NCBI GenBank assembly: GCA_904374805.1
Contig: CAJFEW010000017.1
Coordinates: forward strand, 1-32,591
Direction of reading: 5' to 3'
Source: an uncultured Neglectibacter sp.
Lineage (GTDB): Bacteria; Bacillota; Clostridia; Oscillospirales; Acutalibacteraceae
DNA length: 32,591 nt
Below, piece by piece: positions 1 through 6,319 of this stretch (position 1 is its first letter; each line of letters starts with the position of its first letter). A program made the position numbers and the translations under genes. The notes below the pieces were generated by a model. The model did no database searches, was not told where the DNA came from, and worked only from the letters and a program-made list of their open reading frames with translations.

Positions 1-231
1 GGCCATCTGCGCCACGATCTGCTCCATCCGGCGCTGGGCGGTCTGCTGGATCTCCGCCAGATGGCTGTTCAGCTTGCCGCTGGTCAGCAGGTTGGTGTAG
101 GTAATTTTCCGATGCTCCTGCAAAAAGCGTTTCCGTATCCGGGCGTATTTGCCCATGGGCACTGGCTCCTCCTGGGGCGGCAGTAGGTTGGGAAGCTGGT
201 AGTCCCCCTGCATGGTGTAGGTCACTTCCAT
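1..231 (-). CDS. TnpV-family transposon-encoded protein, N-terminal part (runs off the window)
   Basis: This frame begins at an ATG at 231 and stays open to the window edge (77 codons). The ribosome site AGAAAGGAG lies eight bases before the ATG. The product resembles the small TnpV proteins of Clostridia mobile elements: an early 'QGDYQLPNLL' segment, 'GKYARIRKRFLQEHR', then 'TNLLTSGKLNSHLAEI'. The function of TnpV is not established. The frame lies wholly inside another open frame on the same strand, that of the large helicase-like protein starting at 1075. Either both are translated, or one of the two similarities is a by-product of the other. Recognition is from memory of the family, not from a search. 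Confidence 0.6.
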   Translation of the reverse strand, partial: MEVTYTMQGDYQLPNLLPPQEEPVPMGKYARIRKRFLQEHRKITYTNLLTSGKLNSHLAEIQQTAQRRMEQIVAQMA

Positions 232-1075
232 CGTGTGGGCTCCTTTCTGGTGAGTTTTCGGGTTCTCTGGCTTCAGCATACAGCCTTGTGGGGGAATTTG
301 CAAATGTGCGATTTTCTTTTTGGATCTGCCGTTCTAGGGGGAGCACCGTGCGGGCGATTTCGTCCAGGCACATCCGGGCGATGTCCCGGGTGGCTACCCC
401 CAGGGCGTTGTGGGTTTCCGGGGTGTTGAAGTTCCCAACATCTTGAAAATCCTCGTCCTCTAGGTAGCTGGCCGGGTCTATTCCACAGCGGGCCAGCAGC
501 ATGGCCGCCACGCTGTTTCCCAACACCGTGCGGAATTGCAGCGCCAGGTTGTCCCCATCCAATTCTTCCAGCAGGCTCCCTTGGGTGAGCTGTTCCAGCT
601 CACCCAAGTAGTCCTCCATGTTGTCCTCCACCGCGTTTCGGGCAGCAGAGAGCAGGGTGTTTCCCAAATCCTCCCGGTGTTCCAACTCTCCGAAGCTGTT
701 TTCCAAAGTTTCCACTACATCTTGCTCATACTCTGGACGCACCTGCCACAGGGGCACGGGCCGGGACATCCTGGTTTCGTGAGTATCGGCCACGTCAAAG
801 TAGTAGCGAAGCCGGTTTGGATGCTCCCGGTCAAACACAGCGATGCCTTTAGCGCCTCGGTTGACCCACCGTCCGAACCGCTGGTTCCACCGATCCAGTT
901 CCAGAACGGCGGTGGCGTCCGGCCGCTGGGCGTAAATCAAAAGCTGCTCGTCAAAGGGCAGGCGGTAGTTGCGGCAGGCAAAGGTGAGAAATGCCCTCCA
1001 GCTAGAAGGAGTAGCAGTCACCTCCCGAGCAGTTTGCTTAAATAACTCAGTTATCTGTTCCCAGCGTGTAGCCAT
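1..1075 (-). CDS. Giant ICE helicase/methylase-like polyvalent protein, N-terminal part (runs off the window)
   Basis: The frame opens at an ATG at 1075, behind GGGAGG at five bases, and remains open for 358 codons to the edge. Residues 30-90 contain 'FLTFACRNYRLPFDEQLLIY', 'AQRPDAT' and 'FGRWVNRGAKGIAVFD', the hallmark opening of the very large SNF2-helicase/DNA-methylase-like proteins of Clostridia ICEs. From about residue 270 the sequence becomes rich in Pro, Gly, Asp, Ala and Gln, which is typical of their linker. That linker overlaps the TnpV frame. It follows the DUF7007-like gene by 15 bases, so it is probably in the same transcript. These proteins are thought to act on element DNA during transfer or in the recipient; this is inferred from family context. 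The catalytic domains lie outside the window. Confidence 0.75.
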   Translation of the reverse strand, partial: MATRWEQITELFKQTAREVTATPSSWRAFLTFACRNYRLPFDEQLLIYAQRPDATAVLELDRWNQRFGRWVNRGAKGIAVFDREHPNRLRYYFDVADTHETRMSRPVPLWQVRPEYEQDVVETLENSFGELEHREDLGNTLLSAARNAVEDNMEDYLGELEQLTQGSLLEELDGDNLALQFRTVLGNSVAAMLLARCGIDPASYLEDEDFQDVGNFNTPETHNALGVATRDIARMCLDEIARTVLPLERQIQKENRTFANSPTRLYAEAREPENSPERSPHDGSDLHHAGGLPASQPTAAPGGASAHGQIRPDTETLFAGASENYLHQPADQRQAEQPSGGDPADRPAPDGADRGADG

Positions 1076-1090
1076 GAATTCCTCCCTTCT

Positions 1091-1501
1091 TTATCGTTCT
1101 AGTCCAGACTCTCTTTTCTGGGGAAACAGAGATAGCTGTTCCAGCGGCTCCTTTTCCAACCGGGCGTTTCGGTAGGCCCAATACTCCGGTTGATACAGCT
1201 GGATGGAGCTATCAATGGCAGCTTCATACTCCCCAGGGCCGTAATACTGGTTCACGGGAGCTTTACACAGGCCTTTGTCCATCAACTCCCGGATTGCCAC
1301 CGGCGCTTCACAGTCCTCCTCAAAGCAGAGGTAACCGCCCTCCACAAAGCTATACTGCCGGACGGCCGTGGAAAAGAGCTTGGACGCTCTCCCTAACCGG
1401 GCCATAACTCCCCCATGGCTGGCCGTGGACACCTGGTACACCCCAGGGCAGAGTTCTTCACAATGCTGGATTTCCCCCCAGGGGGAATATTGGGGCCTCA
1501 T
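1091..1501 (-). CDS. DUF7007-like ICE accessory protein
   Basis: The product is 136 residues and starts at an ATG preceded by AGGAGG. The ATG overlaps the stop codon of the upstream gene by four bases (ATGA), which indicates translational coupling. It has the opening 'SPWGEIQHCEELCPGVYQVS', then 'ASHGGVM', 'GGYLCFEEDCEAPVAIREL' and a C-terminal 'IQLYQPEYWAYRNAR'. I recognise this pattern from small proteins encoded just upstream of the giant helicase in Clostridia ICEs, usually annotated DUF7007. There is no signal peptide or membrane segment and no assigned biochemical role. Its place between the 72-residue protein and the helicase suggests a function in element DNA handling, but that is context only. 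Confidence 0.65.
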   Translation of the reverse strand: MRPQYSPWGEIQHCEELCPGVYQVSTASHGGVMARLGRASKLFSTAVRQYSFVEGGYLCFEEDCEAPVAIRELMDKGLCKAPVNQYYGPGEYEAAIDSSIQLYQPEYWAYRNARLEKEPLEQLSLFPQKRESGLER

Positions 1502-1716
1502 CTCTTGTCCTCCTGGTAAACCGACCGGAACATCCGGCGCATGGCCTGCTCTCTATCCACCGCCCCCTGCAAGGTCAAGATGGCCCGGATGTTGGGGACA
1601 GTGATCCCCGGCACCTCCACCATCTCTTCCGGGGAGATAGTCAGCAAATCGCTGGGCAAATAGCCAGCCTCTTGGAAAATACGGAATAACCGCTGCTCAA
1701 AATGTTCTCTCGCCAT
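1498..1716 (-). CDS. Small ICE protein with a helix-hairpin-helix-like segment
   Basis: This 72-residue protein starts at ATG 1716 behind GGAGAAAGGAAAT. Residues 25-50 ('ISPEEMVEVPGITVPNIRAI') resemble the helix-hairpin-helix pattern found in DNA-binding proteins and in the RNA polymerase alpha C-terminal domain, with a central 'PGI' hairpin. The remainder is charged and helical. Its stop overlaps the start of the next gene by four bases. A DNA-binding or polymerase-contacting role is possible, but the match is short and the protein is otherwise unknown to me. Confidence 0.6.
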   Translation of the reverse strand: MAREHFEQRLFRIFQEAGYLPSDLLTISPEEMVEVPGITVPNIRAILTLQGAVDREQAMRRMFRSVYQEDKR

Positions 1717-1734
1717 ACAATTTCCTTTCTCCTG

Positions 1735-1824
1735 TCACTTTTTCCGGCTGCGGACAAACAAAAAGCCCAGTCCTGCCAGAATAAACAGAACCAGGCACAG
1801 TGCAAGTATCGTTTTGAATTCCAT
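1735..1824 (-). CDS. 29-residue single-span membrane peptide
   Basis: An AAAGGAG site lies six bases before the ATG at 1824; a second ATG two codons earlier (1830) is too close to it. The peptide is a short lead, then about 18 hydrophobic residues ('ILALCLVLFILAGLGFLF') and a basic tail 'VRSRKK' that fits a cytoplasmic end under the positive-inside rule. It lies 18 bases upstream of the 72-residue ICE gene in the same direction, after the terminator that follows parB. Short hydrophobic peptides like this are common in ICE operons, and no function is known. The clear ribosome site and co-directional spacing argue that it is a real gene. Confidence 0.5.
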   Translation of the reverse strand: MEFKTILALCLVLFILAGLGFLFVRSRKK

Positions 1825-1841
1825 AAACATCTCCTTTACCA

Positions 1842-1882
1842 ACGAAAAAAGAAAAGCCCGGATGTTTAGGCATCCAGGCTTT
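1842..1882 (-). terminator. Rho-independent terminator downstream of parAB
   Basis: The arms at 1853-1864 and 1871-1882 pair over 12 bases with one mismatch and a six-base loop. On the minus strand the hairpin is followed by a T-rich run (1842-1852). It separates parB from the small-gene/helicase operon. Confidence 0.7.
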
Positions 1883-2061
1883 CCGTATTTCTCAAAGTGG
1901 ATAATTCTTCTCTAATTTTCTCTTTCATCTCTCTTGTGGAAAACTTCTTCTTTTTAGGAAGTCTTGGTAGTAGAGGGGGTGAGGTGTGGAGAGGGGGAAC
2001 AGCTGGAAACTCCCATTCCCCGATTGTGGGCGCACTTCCCCCTTGGCGGTACCATTCTTTT

Positions 2062-3033
2062 TCACCGTTCCCTGTCCCGCTGGCGCTTGAGGTACAGCTC
2101 CAGGGCCTTCACAATGGTTTCCTCCATTTTCGCGGCGGGCGTCCCCGCTGGGAAAAACCTTGAAATTCTTTCTTTGGACATTTTAAACTGCTCCACCTGG
2201 TTAGGCTTTTTCTGTTCTAGGATGAAAAGGATCGTATCCCTAGCTACTCGCTGGCCCGGGGCTTTTCCCTCCGATAACTGCCGAAGCTGCAACGCTTGCG
2301 CGTGGGAGGGTGTGGCGTCCAGCTCCTCGATCAGGTCGAACAGGTCAAGCTGCTCCTCTTTTCGCAGGTAGGAAAGCTCCACCGCCGGGCGCAAAGCCAT
2401 TTGGGGCTTGCCAGGCTCCTTCAAAATAGAGTTGTCCACCAGGGAGAGCAGCTCGGGAATTAAGTTGGTTAGGCGGATGTAGCGTTGAATTTGAGTTTTT
2501 CCATCGGGACTTTCTGCTGCAAGCTCTATATTGGAGCGATGTCCTAATAACTTCGGCCCCAGTGGGGCCGAAGTTAAGTCAGACCGGAAACCCTGCCGTT
2601 TCATGGCGTCCAGCTTCATTTTATAGGCAAATGCCTTTTCGCTGGGGAGAATCTGCTCCCGCTGGAGGTTACTGTCCACCATGATGACAACAGCCTGGTC
2701 GTCGGTGAGGTCGCGGACGATGCAGGGGATTTCCCGCAAGCCTGCCAATTCCGCGGCGCGCTTGCGCCGATGACCGGAAACCATCTCGTAGCCGCCACCC
2801 TCCTTGAGCCGCACCAAAGCTGGCACCAGCACCCCGTTCTCCCGGACGCTTTGGGCCATCTCCTTCATGGCCTCGTCCATCCGCACCTGGAAGGGGTGGT
2901 TGGGAAACTCGCTGATGTCCTCCGGCGGCAGCAGCACCACCTTTTCAAGTTTGGCATCCGCCCGTTCCGCCTCGGTGGTGAACAGGTCATCGAGCGAGGG
3001 AAGGTTTAGATTGAATCCGCTGTTTTTCGCCAT
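2062..3033 (-). CDS. parB: ParB-family partition/nucleoid-occlusion protein of the ICE
   Basis: The product is 323 residues. I chose the ATG at 3033 because AAGGAGGTG lies just before it; the frame is open further upstream but only through parA. Residues about 30-100 form the ParB nuclease-like N-domain, including 'NPFQV'-type context ('FPNHPFQVRMDEAM') and the 'MVSGHRRKRAAELAG' box that binds CTP in characterised ParBs. A helix-turn-helix region follows ('TQIQRYIRLTNLIPELL'). It overlaps the end of parA by 47 bases, so the pair is one transcription unit. In the ICE it would stabilise the circular form or regulate element genes. A perfect 29-bp palindrome sits inside the coding region at 2548-2576. 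Confidence 0.9.
   Translation of the reverse strand: MAKNSGFNLNLPSLDDLFTTEAERADAKLEKVVLLPPEDISEFPNHPFQVRMDEAMKEMAQSVRENGVLVPALVRLKEGGGYEMVSGHRRKRAAELAGLREIPCIVRDLTDDQAVVIMVDSNLQREQILPSEKAFAYKMKLDAMKRQGFRSDLTSAPLGPKLLGHRSNIELAAESPDGKTQIQRYIRLTNLIPELLSLVDNSILKEPGKPQMALRPAVELSYLRKEEQLDLFDLIEELDATPSHAQALQLRQLSEGKAPGQRVARDTILFILEQKKPNQVEQFKMSKERISRFFPAGTPAAKMEETIVKALELYLKRQRDRER
2548..2576. repeat. Perfect 29-bp palindrome inside parB
   Basis: Fourteen-base arms (TAACTTCGGCCCCA and its complement) surround a single central G. On the parB message this forms a very stable hairpin. It encodes the residues LTSAPLGPKLL in the linker before the helix-turn-helix. Confidence 0.85.
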
Positions 3034-3817
3034 ACAGCACCTCCTTCGTGAAGGACTCGTAGGCCCCGGCCACTTTACTGCTGGGGTCGTAAGCATAGAT
3101 GCTCTTTCCCGCCGCGCTGACCTCGGCGGCCTTCACCGCCAGGGGAATCTGGCTTTGATAGATGCGGAGCACGCTGCCATAGTTGTTCCGCAGGGTTTCC
3201 GCCGTCTGCCGGGCCAGATTGGTGCGGTTGTCCACCAAAGTGAGGAGAACGCCGTCCACCCGCAAATTGGGGTTGATCTGCCGTTTCACTTTCCCGATGG
3301 TGTGCAGCAGCTGGGTCATACCCTTGGCGGGGAGATACTGGGCCTGGACGGGAATGATAACGCTGTCCGCCGCAGCCAAGGCGTTGACCGTGATCATGCC
3401 CAGAGAGGGCATACAGTCGATGAGGATGTAATCGTACTGGTTCCGCGCCTGGCACAACCCTTCCTTCAAGGCAAACTCCCTGCTCATGGCGGTAACCAGG
3501 GCCATCTCCATGGCGGAAAGCTCAATGTTAGAGGGCAGCAGGTCTACGCCTTCGCGGTGGTGGAGCAAGGCTGCTTGGATGTCCACCGGTTCATCCCGGA
3601 TAGTCTGTTCCACAAGGGTGGCTAGGGTGGCAGGCAGGTTATCTTGGTTTTGCCAGCCCAGGCAGGTGGTAAGGTCCCCCTGGGGATCGGCGTCCACCAA
3701 AAGGACACGTTTCCCCTGGCGGGCCAGGGCTACCCCCAGGTTGACAGTGGTGGTGGTTTTGCCGGTGCCGCCCTTCTGGTTAGCCAGGGCGATGATCCGG
3801 CAGTTGGGTTGATTCAT
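2987..3817 (-). CDS. parA: ParA-family partition ATPase of the ICE
   Basis: The product is 276 residues and starts at an ATG with AAAGGAGGA in front. It has the deviant Walker A motif KGGTGKTT at residues 15-22, the 'LLVDADPQGD' switch region and 'DYILIDCMPSLGMIT' as the Walker B region, all diagnostic for MinD/ParA/Soj ATPases. It would move or position ICE DNA together with the overlapping parB. A terminator hairpin lies about 65 bases upstream on the same strand (3873-3898). The parA promoter must therefore sit in the short space between them, or transcription reads through. Confidence 0.93.
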   Translation of the reverse strand: MNQPNCRIIALANQKGGTGKTTTTVNLGVALARQGKRVLLVDADPQGDLTTCLGWQNQDNLPATLATLVEQTIRDEPVDIQAALLHHREGVDLLPSNIELSAMEMALVTAMSREFALKEGLCQARNQYDYILIDCMPSLGMITVNALAAADSVIIPVQAQYLPAKGMTQLLHTIGKVKRQINPNLRVDGVLLTLVDNRTNLARQTAETLRNNYGSVLRIYQSQIPLAVKAAEVSAAGKSIYAYDPSSKVAGAYESFTKEVLYGEKQRIQSKPSLAR

Positions 3818-3872
3818 GGGATTCCTCCTTTCTGCTTGCCGCCTCCATCTTTGGGACGGCTATGTAACAGCA

Positions 3873-3898
3873 TGAAAAAAGCACCCTGGCGGGGTGCT
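3873..3898 (-). terminator. Terminator upstream of parA (minus strand)
   Basis: The arms AGCACCC/GGGTGCT (3880-3886 and 3892-3898) are followed on the minus strand by six T. The gene it should end is not adjacent: the sequence upstream on that strand is a cargo fragment. It fits instead as the original terminator of the 55-residue gene at 9177-9344. Confidence 0.7.
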
Positions 3899-3903
3899 CT
3901 TTT
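3885..3903. repeat. Left copy of a 19-bp direct repeat bounding the cargo segment
   Basis: CCTGGCGGGGTGCTCTTTT occurs here and again, exactly and in the same orientation, at 9153-9171. Here it forms half of the terminator upstream of parA. Confidence 0.9.
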
Positions 3904-3910
3904 GGCTGAT

Positions 3911-4213
3911 ATGGAACCCGTTATGGGACTTAATAGACATACAAATTACTCCGTATCGATTAGTCCTGGATCTTATGAATGGACGGCTAACTTTTATGTC
4001 GAAATCGGGGGTTCTGATCTGACAAGAACCTCTGCAGGTTTTTACAGCCCAGATGTAAGTGGAGGAAGTGACTACTTTACAGTTAGCAATCCAAAACTGG
4101 ATACACAAAAGAAACAACTTACTTGGACTGTCAAAGTAAACAGCGGCATTGATTTCGATTTCTCGCAGTTATATGGAACAAATATCAGCGCAATAACAAA
4201 CCAAAAGACCTAA
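3911..4213 (+). pseudogene. C-terminal fragment of a beta-rich, probably secreted protein
   Basis: This plus-strand frame starts immediately inside the left 19-bp repeat and ends at TAA 4211-4213. It is visibly more AT-rich than its neighbours. The sequence alternates polar and hydrophobic residues with many Ser, Thr, Gly and Tyr ('GSYEWTANFYVEI', 'SDYFTVSNPKL', 'KKQLTWTVKV'), which suggests a beta-sandwich domain of an exported protein. There is no ribosome site, signal peptide or plausible start, so it reads as the 3' remnant of a longer gene. A 10-bp tandem duplication (GACCTAATCA twice) covers its stop codon. I do not recognise the family. Confidence 0.45.
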
Positions 4214-4234
4214 TCAGACCTAATCACATAGAGA

Positions 4235-4267
4235 AAGGCTCCTGGCGTTTGCCAGGGGCCTTCTTTT
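4235..4267 (+). terminator. Terminator after the beta-rich fragment
   Basis: The arms at 4235-4246 and 4251-4262 have a four-base GTTT loop, with one unpaired position, and are followed by a T-rich tail. The retained terminator supports the view that a real gene once ended at 4213. Confidence 0.65.
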
Positions 4268-4271
4268 ACGC

Positions 4272-4805
4272 CTATTCTTTCACTTGGTACAACCCCGCCT
4301 CAATGAGTTTGTCCCACTCCGGCACCACGATTTTGATAGCGTGCCGGTCTGGGAACACATGCTTTTTCTGAGTGAACCAGCCGTTCTTCACCATTTCAGA
4401 AAATGCTGCCTCCACATTTTGCAAAGGCAGGTTGTGCTTTGTAGCCACATCGTTTGCCACCCGCAGAAAAGTCAGCAGCGCGTTAGGCCGGCGCTCCGCC
4501 ATTTCATCAAAGTAATCCACAATGAGCTGCCAGTAGATCCTCATTTGGGCTTCTTCATCGGGAAACTCCCTGCATTCGCTGGCAGCGTCTTTTAGAATCC
4601 CATACAAGATCACATTTTTACGTAAATCTTGAACCAAATACCTCACAGCCGGCGCGAAATGTCCATCCCCCGTGAAAAGAATAAAAGTCCTGGGAGAATG
4701 CCTGTCCGCAGCCGCCCGATAGATATAGTCCAGCATAACGAAGTCAGACATGTCTTTCTTATGGCTCCCAGGCAAACCAAATTGGGTTTCAATAAAACAA
4801 CCTGA
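4272..4805 (-). pseudogene. NYN-domain (LabA/DUF88-type) RNase-like protein, 5'-truncated
   Basis: The frame contains 'ETQFGLPGSHKKDMSDFVML', then 'TFILFTGDGHFAPAVRYL', which is the second half of a NYN/PIN-like nuclease fold (SHKK, DxxM and GDGHF motifs). About 100 helical residues follow, ending 'VVPEWDKLIEAGLY'. The N-terminal half of the fold, which carries the first catalytic aspartate, is absent: the frame is closed by TAA at 4806-4808 and the upstream 180 bases do not encode it in any frame I could follow. The only internal starts (a TTG at 4775, ATGs later) have no ribosome site. I call it a truncated gene, possibly once paired with the repressor gene upstream. NYN proteins cleave RNA in known cases; this copy is probably inactive. 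Confidence 0.6.
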
Positions 4806-4986
4806 TTAACAGCTGAAATCTTGTGGTTCTTGGGCGGGATTATGTGTTCCCTTCAGTTCAAAAAGAAACTCCAAAGAATAGTTGCGCAGCAACGTGACGT
4901 CGCTGAGTGTTAGAAAATTAACTAGCACGCTAGCATTCCTCCTTCCCAGTAGAAGGCGCGGAAATCTCGGCCGTAGACAGCCCGGT

Positions 4987-5374
4987 CTAAGAGCGCAGCA
5001 TCTCCTTTGCTGTCCGATAGATCTCTTGCCGGCTTGCGGGGTCGCAGCGGCGGAATATGGCAATCAAGGACTTCTCCTCTGGGCGGAGCTGGCCCAGAGA
5101 ATCAGGTTTCGCAGCCACTTTCTTTGGTGGTCTGCTTTTTGGCCGGGCACGCTCTATCTCTTCGGGATTGGATAGCAGCTCCACCAGTGCATCTACAGGA
5201 ATAGCGAATATCTTTGCCAGCTCTCTTATACGCTGGAGGTCTGGCTGCGTTTTTCCGGTTTCGTGAAAGGTATAGGTTGCTCGGTCTACATTAAGAGCGT
5301 CTGCCACCGCTTTTTGTGTGAGTCCACGTTCTATTCGCAGTTTCGACTTCTCCTGGGGTCTTGCATTGCATCAT
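4987..5374 (-). pseudogene. XRE-family (Cro/CI-type) repressor, apparently frameshifted near its start
   Basis: The main frame gives a clear helix-turn-helix ('RIERGLTQKAVADALNVDRA' and 'YTFHETGKTQPDLQRIRELA'), followed by a basic linker and a helical C-terminus. The first in-frame ATG (5307) would delete the first half of this domain. A proper start with an AGAGGTGAG site exists at 5374/5371 (ATGATG), but it is in another frame; the two frames would join at about 5340-5350 if one base were restored. A CTG start at 5340 is the alternative. I favour a frameshifted gene. It is divergent from the small regulator at 5597 across a repeated operator, the classical layout of a regulatory switch. Confidence 0.55.
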
Positions 5375-5524
5375 CTCACCTCTATGACTTATTGTGAATT
5401 TATTTCGCTAAACGCTGTAAAATGATTGGCAGACACCTGTGGGAACCCCCAAGGAAATCTGCCTATGGTTGGATGGTATTTTGCTTAAGGCACAACCCCT
5501 TTCTGTGTTTGAAAAGAAGTAGCT

Positions 5525-5588
5525 GGGGGTTATATCCCCTTAATAAACCTGATTATAACCCCCATACTAACGTAAAAAAGTATGGGGG
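5525..5588. promoter_or_regulatory. Cluster of GGGGGTTATA / GTATGGGGG inverted repeats (likely operator)
   Basis: GGGGGTTATA at 5525-5534 is mirrored by TATAACCCCC at 5554-5563. The last five bases of that copy also start CCCCCATAC (5559-5567), mirrored by GTATGGGGG at 5580-5588. The three half-sites overlap the likely promoter and the ribosome site of the XRE gene at 5597, so binding by that protein or its divergent partner could shut it off. Confidence 0.6.
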
Positions 5589-5596
5589 ATTCGTGG

Positions 5597-5800
5597 ATGA
5601 TTGTGTTTGACCGGCTCTGGGATGTCATGGAAAAACAAGGTGTTTCCACCTACCAGTTGCGAGAGAAGTGCGGCATTGACAGCCAAACCATCCGCCGCCT
5701 GCGGGCCAATGAAAACATCGAGACAAAAACGTTGGATAAATTGTGCCGCGCATTGTCCTGCCGTTTGGAGGACATTGCAGAGTATAGACCAGATCTTTGA
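5597..5800 (+). CDS. Small XRE-family transcriptional regulator
   Basis: The product is 67 residues from the ATG at 5597 (an ATG at 5582 is in frame but lacks a ribosome site, whereas GGGGGA lies eight bases before 5597). It is a single helix-turn-helix domain: 'LWDVMEKQGVSTYQLREKCG', 'IDSQTIRRLRANENIETKTL' and 'CRALSCRLEDIAEY'. This is the compact Cro/CI-like type common on ICEs and transposons. The upstream inverted repeats overlap its translation start, pointing to autoregulation. It lies divergent from the frameshifted repressor and may now be the only working regulator of the cargo. Confidence 0.8.
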   Translation: MIVFDRLWDVMEKQGVSTYQLREKCGIDSQTIRRLRANENIETKTLDKLCRALSCRLEDIAEYRPDL

Positions 5801-6117
5801 CGTTTCCTTGTATTTAGGAAACTTATCTAGCCGTCCTTTTTACTTACATCATCTTTAAGCTGAGAATAGCGATGTGTATGGCGGCAAAAGTTCTTAACCC
5901 GCGGATGTACCGGAAATTCTTTGACTCGACAAGGAGAAAGCTGGCGGATGTCCTTCTAGGTACAACGCGATTAAAGAAAAACTAATCAATTCCTACAAGC
6001 GAGAAGAAAATAGCAGTGAGCCGCCCTTGAATGTGCTATGGGTATTTGCTGATTTCTTTAGAGTCATAATGGATAAAAGCAGCGAGGATACACGCAGTAG
6101 GGTGTCCTCGCTTTTTT
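5801..6117 (+). other. Gene-poor stretch with remnants, ending in a terminator
   Basis: No convincing gene is seen. A weak hairpin (GTTTCC/GGAAAC, 5802-5822) follows the XRE gene. A 37-codon frame at 5872-5985, with several Arg/Lys and no ribosome site, may be debris. A strong terminator with arms AGCGAGGA/TCCTCGCT occupies 6081-6111 and is followed by six T, which insulates the surface-protein gene from upstream transcription. Confidence 0.5.
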
Positions 6118-6167
6118 GCGTAGACGAAAAAAATATGCGCAAACAACTCACACCTCGGAGAAAAATA

Positions 6168-6176
6168 TGGTATAAT
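6168..6176 (+). promoter_or_regulatory. Extended -10 promoter of the surface-protein gene
   Basis: TATAAT at 6171-6176 is preceded by TGG (extended -10). There is no good -35 at 17 bases (TCACAC). It would give a leader of roughly 135 bases. Confidence 0.55.
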
Positions 6177-6217
6177 ACTCCTTGTATTGGGAAATCCCCG
6201 GCGATCAATAGACGAAT

Positions 6218-6281
6218 GAGAAAGGCCATGGCCTTTCTCTGTTGTGGTTCCACAACAGAATTTCCCACTTTCGCGCGAAAG
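6218..6281 (+). promoter_or_regulatory. Three consecutive perfect palindromes in the leader of the surface-protein gene
   Basis: The three are GAGAAAGGCC-AT-GGCCTTTCTC (6218-6239), TGTTGTGG-TT-CCACAACA (6240-6257) and CTTTCGCGCGAAAG (6268-6281). All fall between the promoter and the ribosome site at about 6307-6313, so they would be transcribed as a row of hairpins. Confidence 0.75.
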
Positions 6282-6319
6282 AGATTGTCTCCCTCAGAGG
6301 AGAAAAAGGAGGAGTTACC

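Noticed and set aside
536-1045. 169-codon plus-strand frame near the left edge
   Set aside because: It is antisense to the helicase N-terminus, whose motifs are plain.
2804-3625. Long plus-strand open frame opposite parA and parB
   Set aside because: It lies antisense to two clearly recognised genes, has no ribosome site and its composition follows from the opposite strand's codon use.
4806-5063. Minus-strand frame between the repressor and the NYN fragment as the missing NYN start
   Set aside because: Its first half is the repressor in another frame, and its end shows no NYN N-terminal motif that I could identify.
5582-5596. Earlier ATG for the small XRE gene
   Set aside because: It has no ribosome site and overlaps the operator half-site; the ATG at 5597 has GGGGGA at proper distance.
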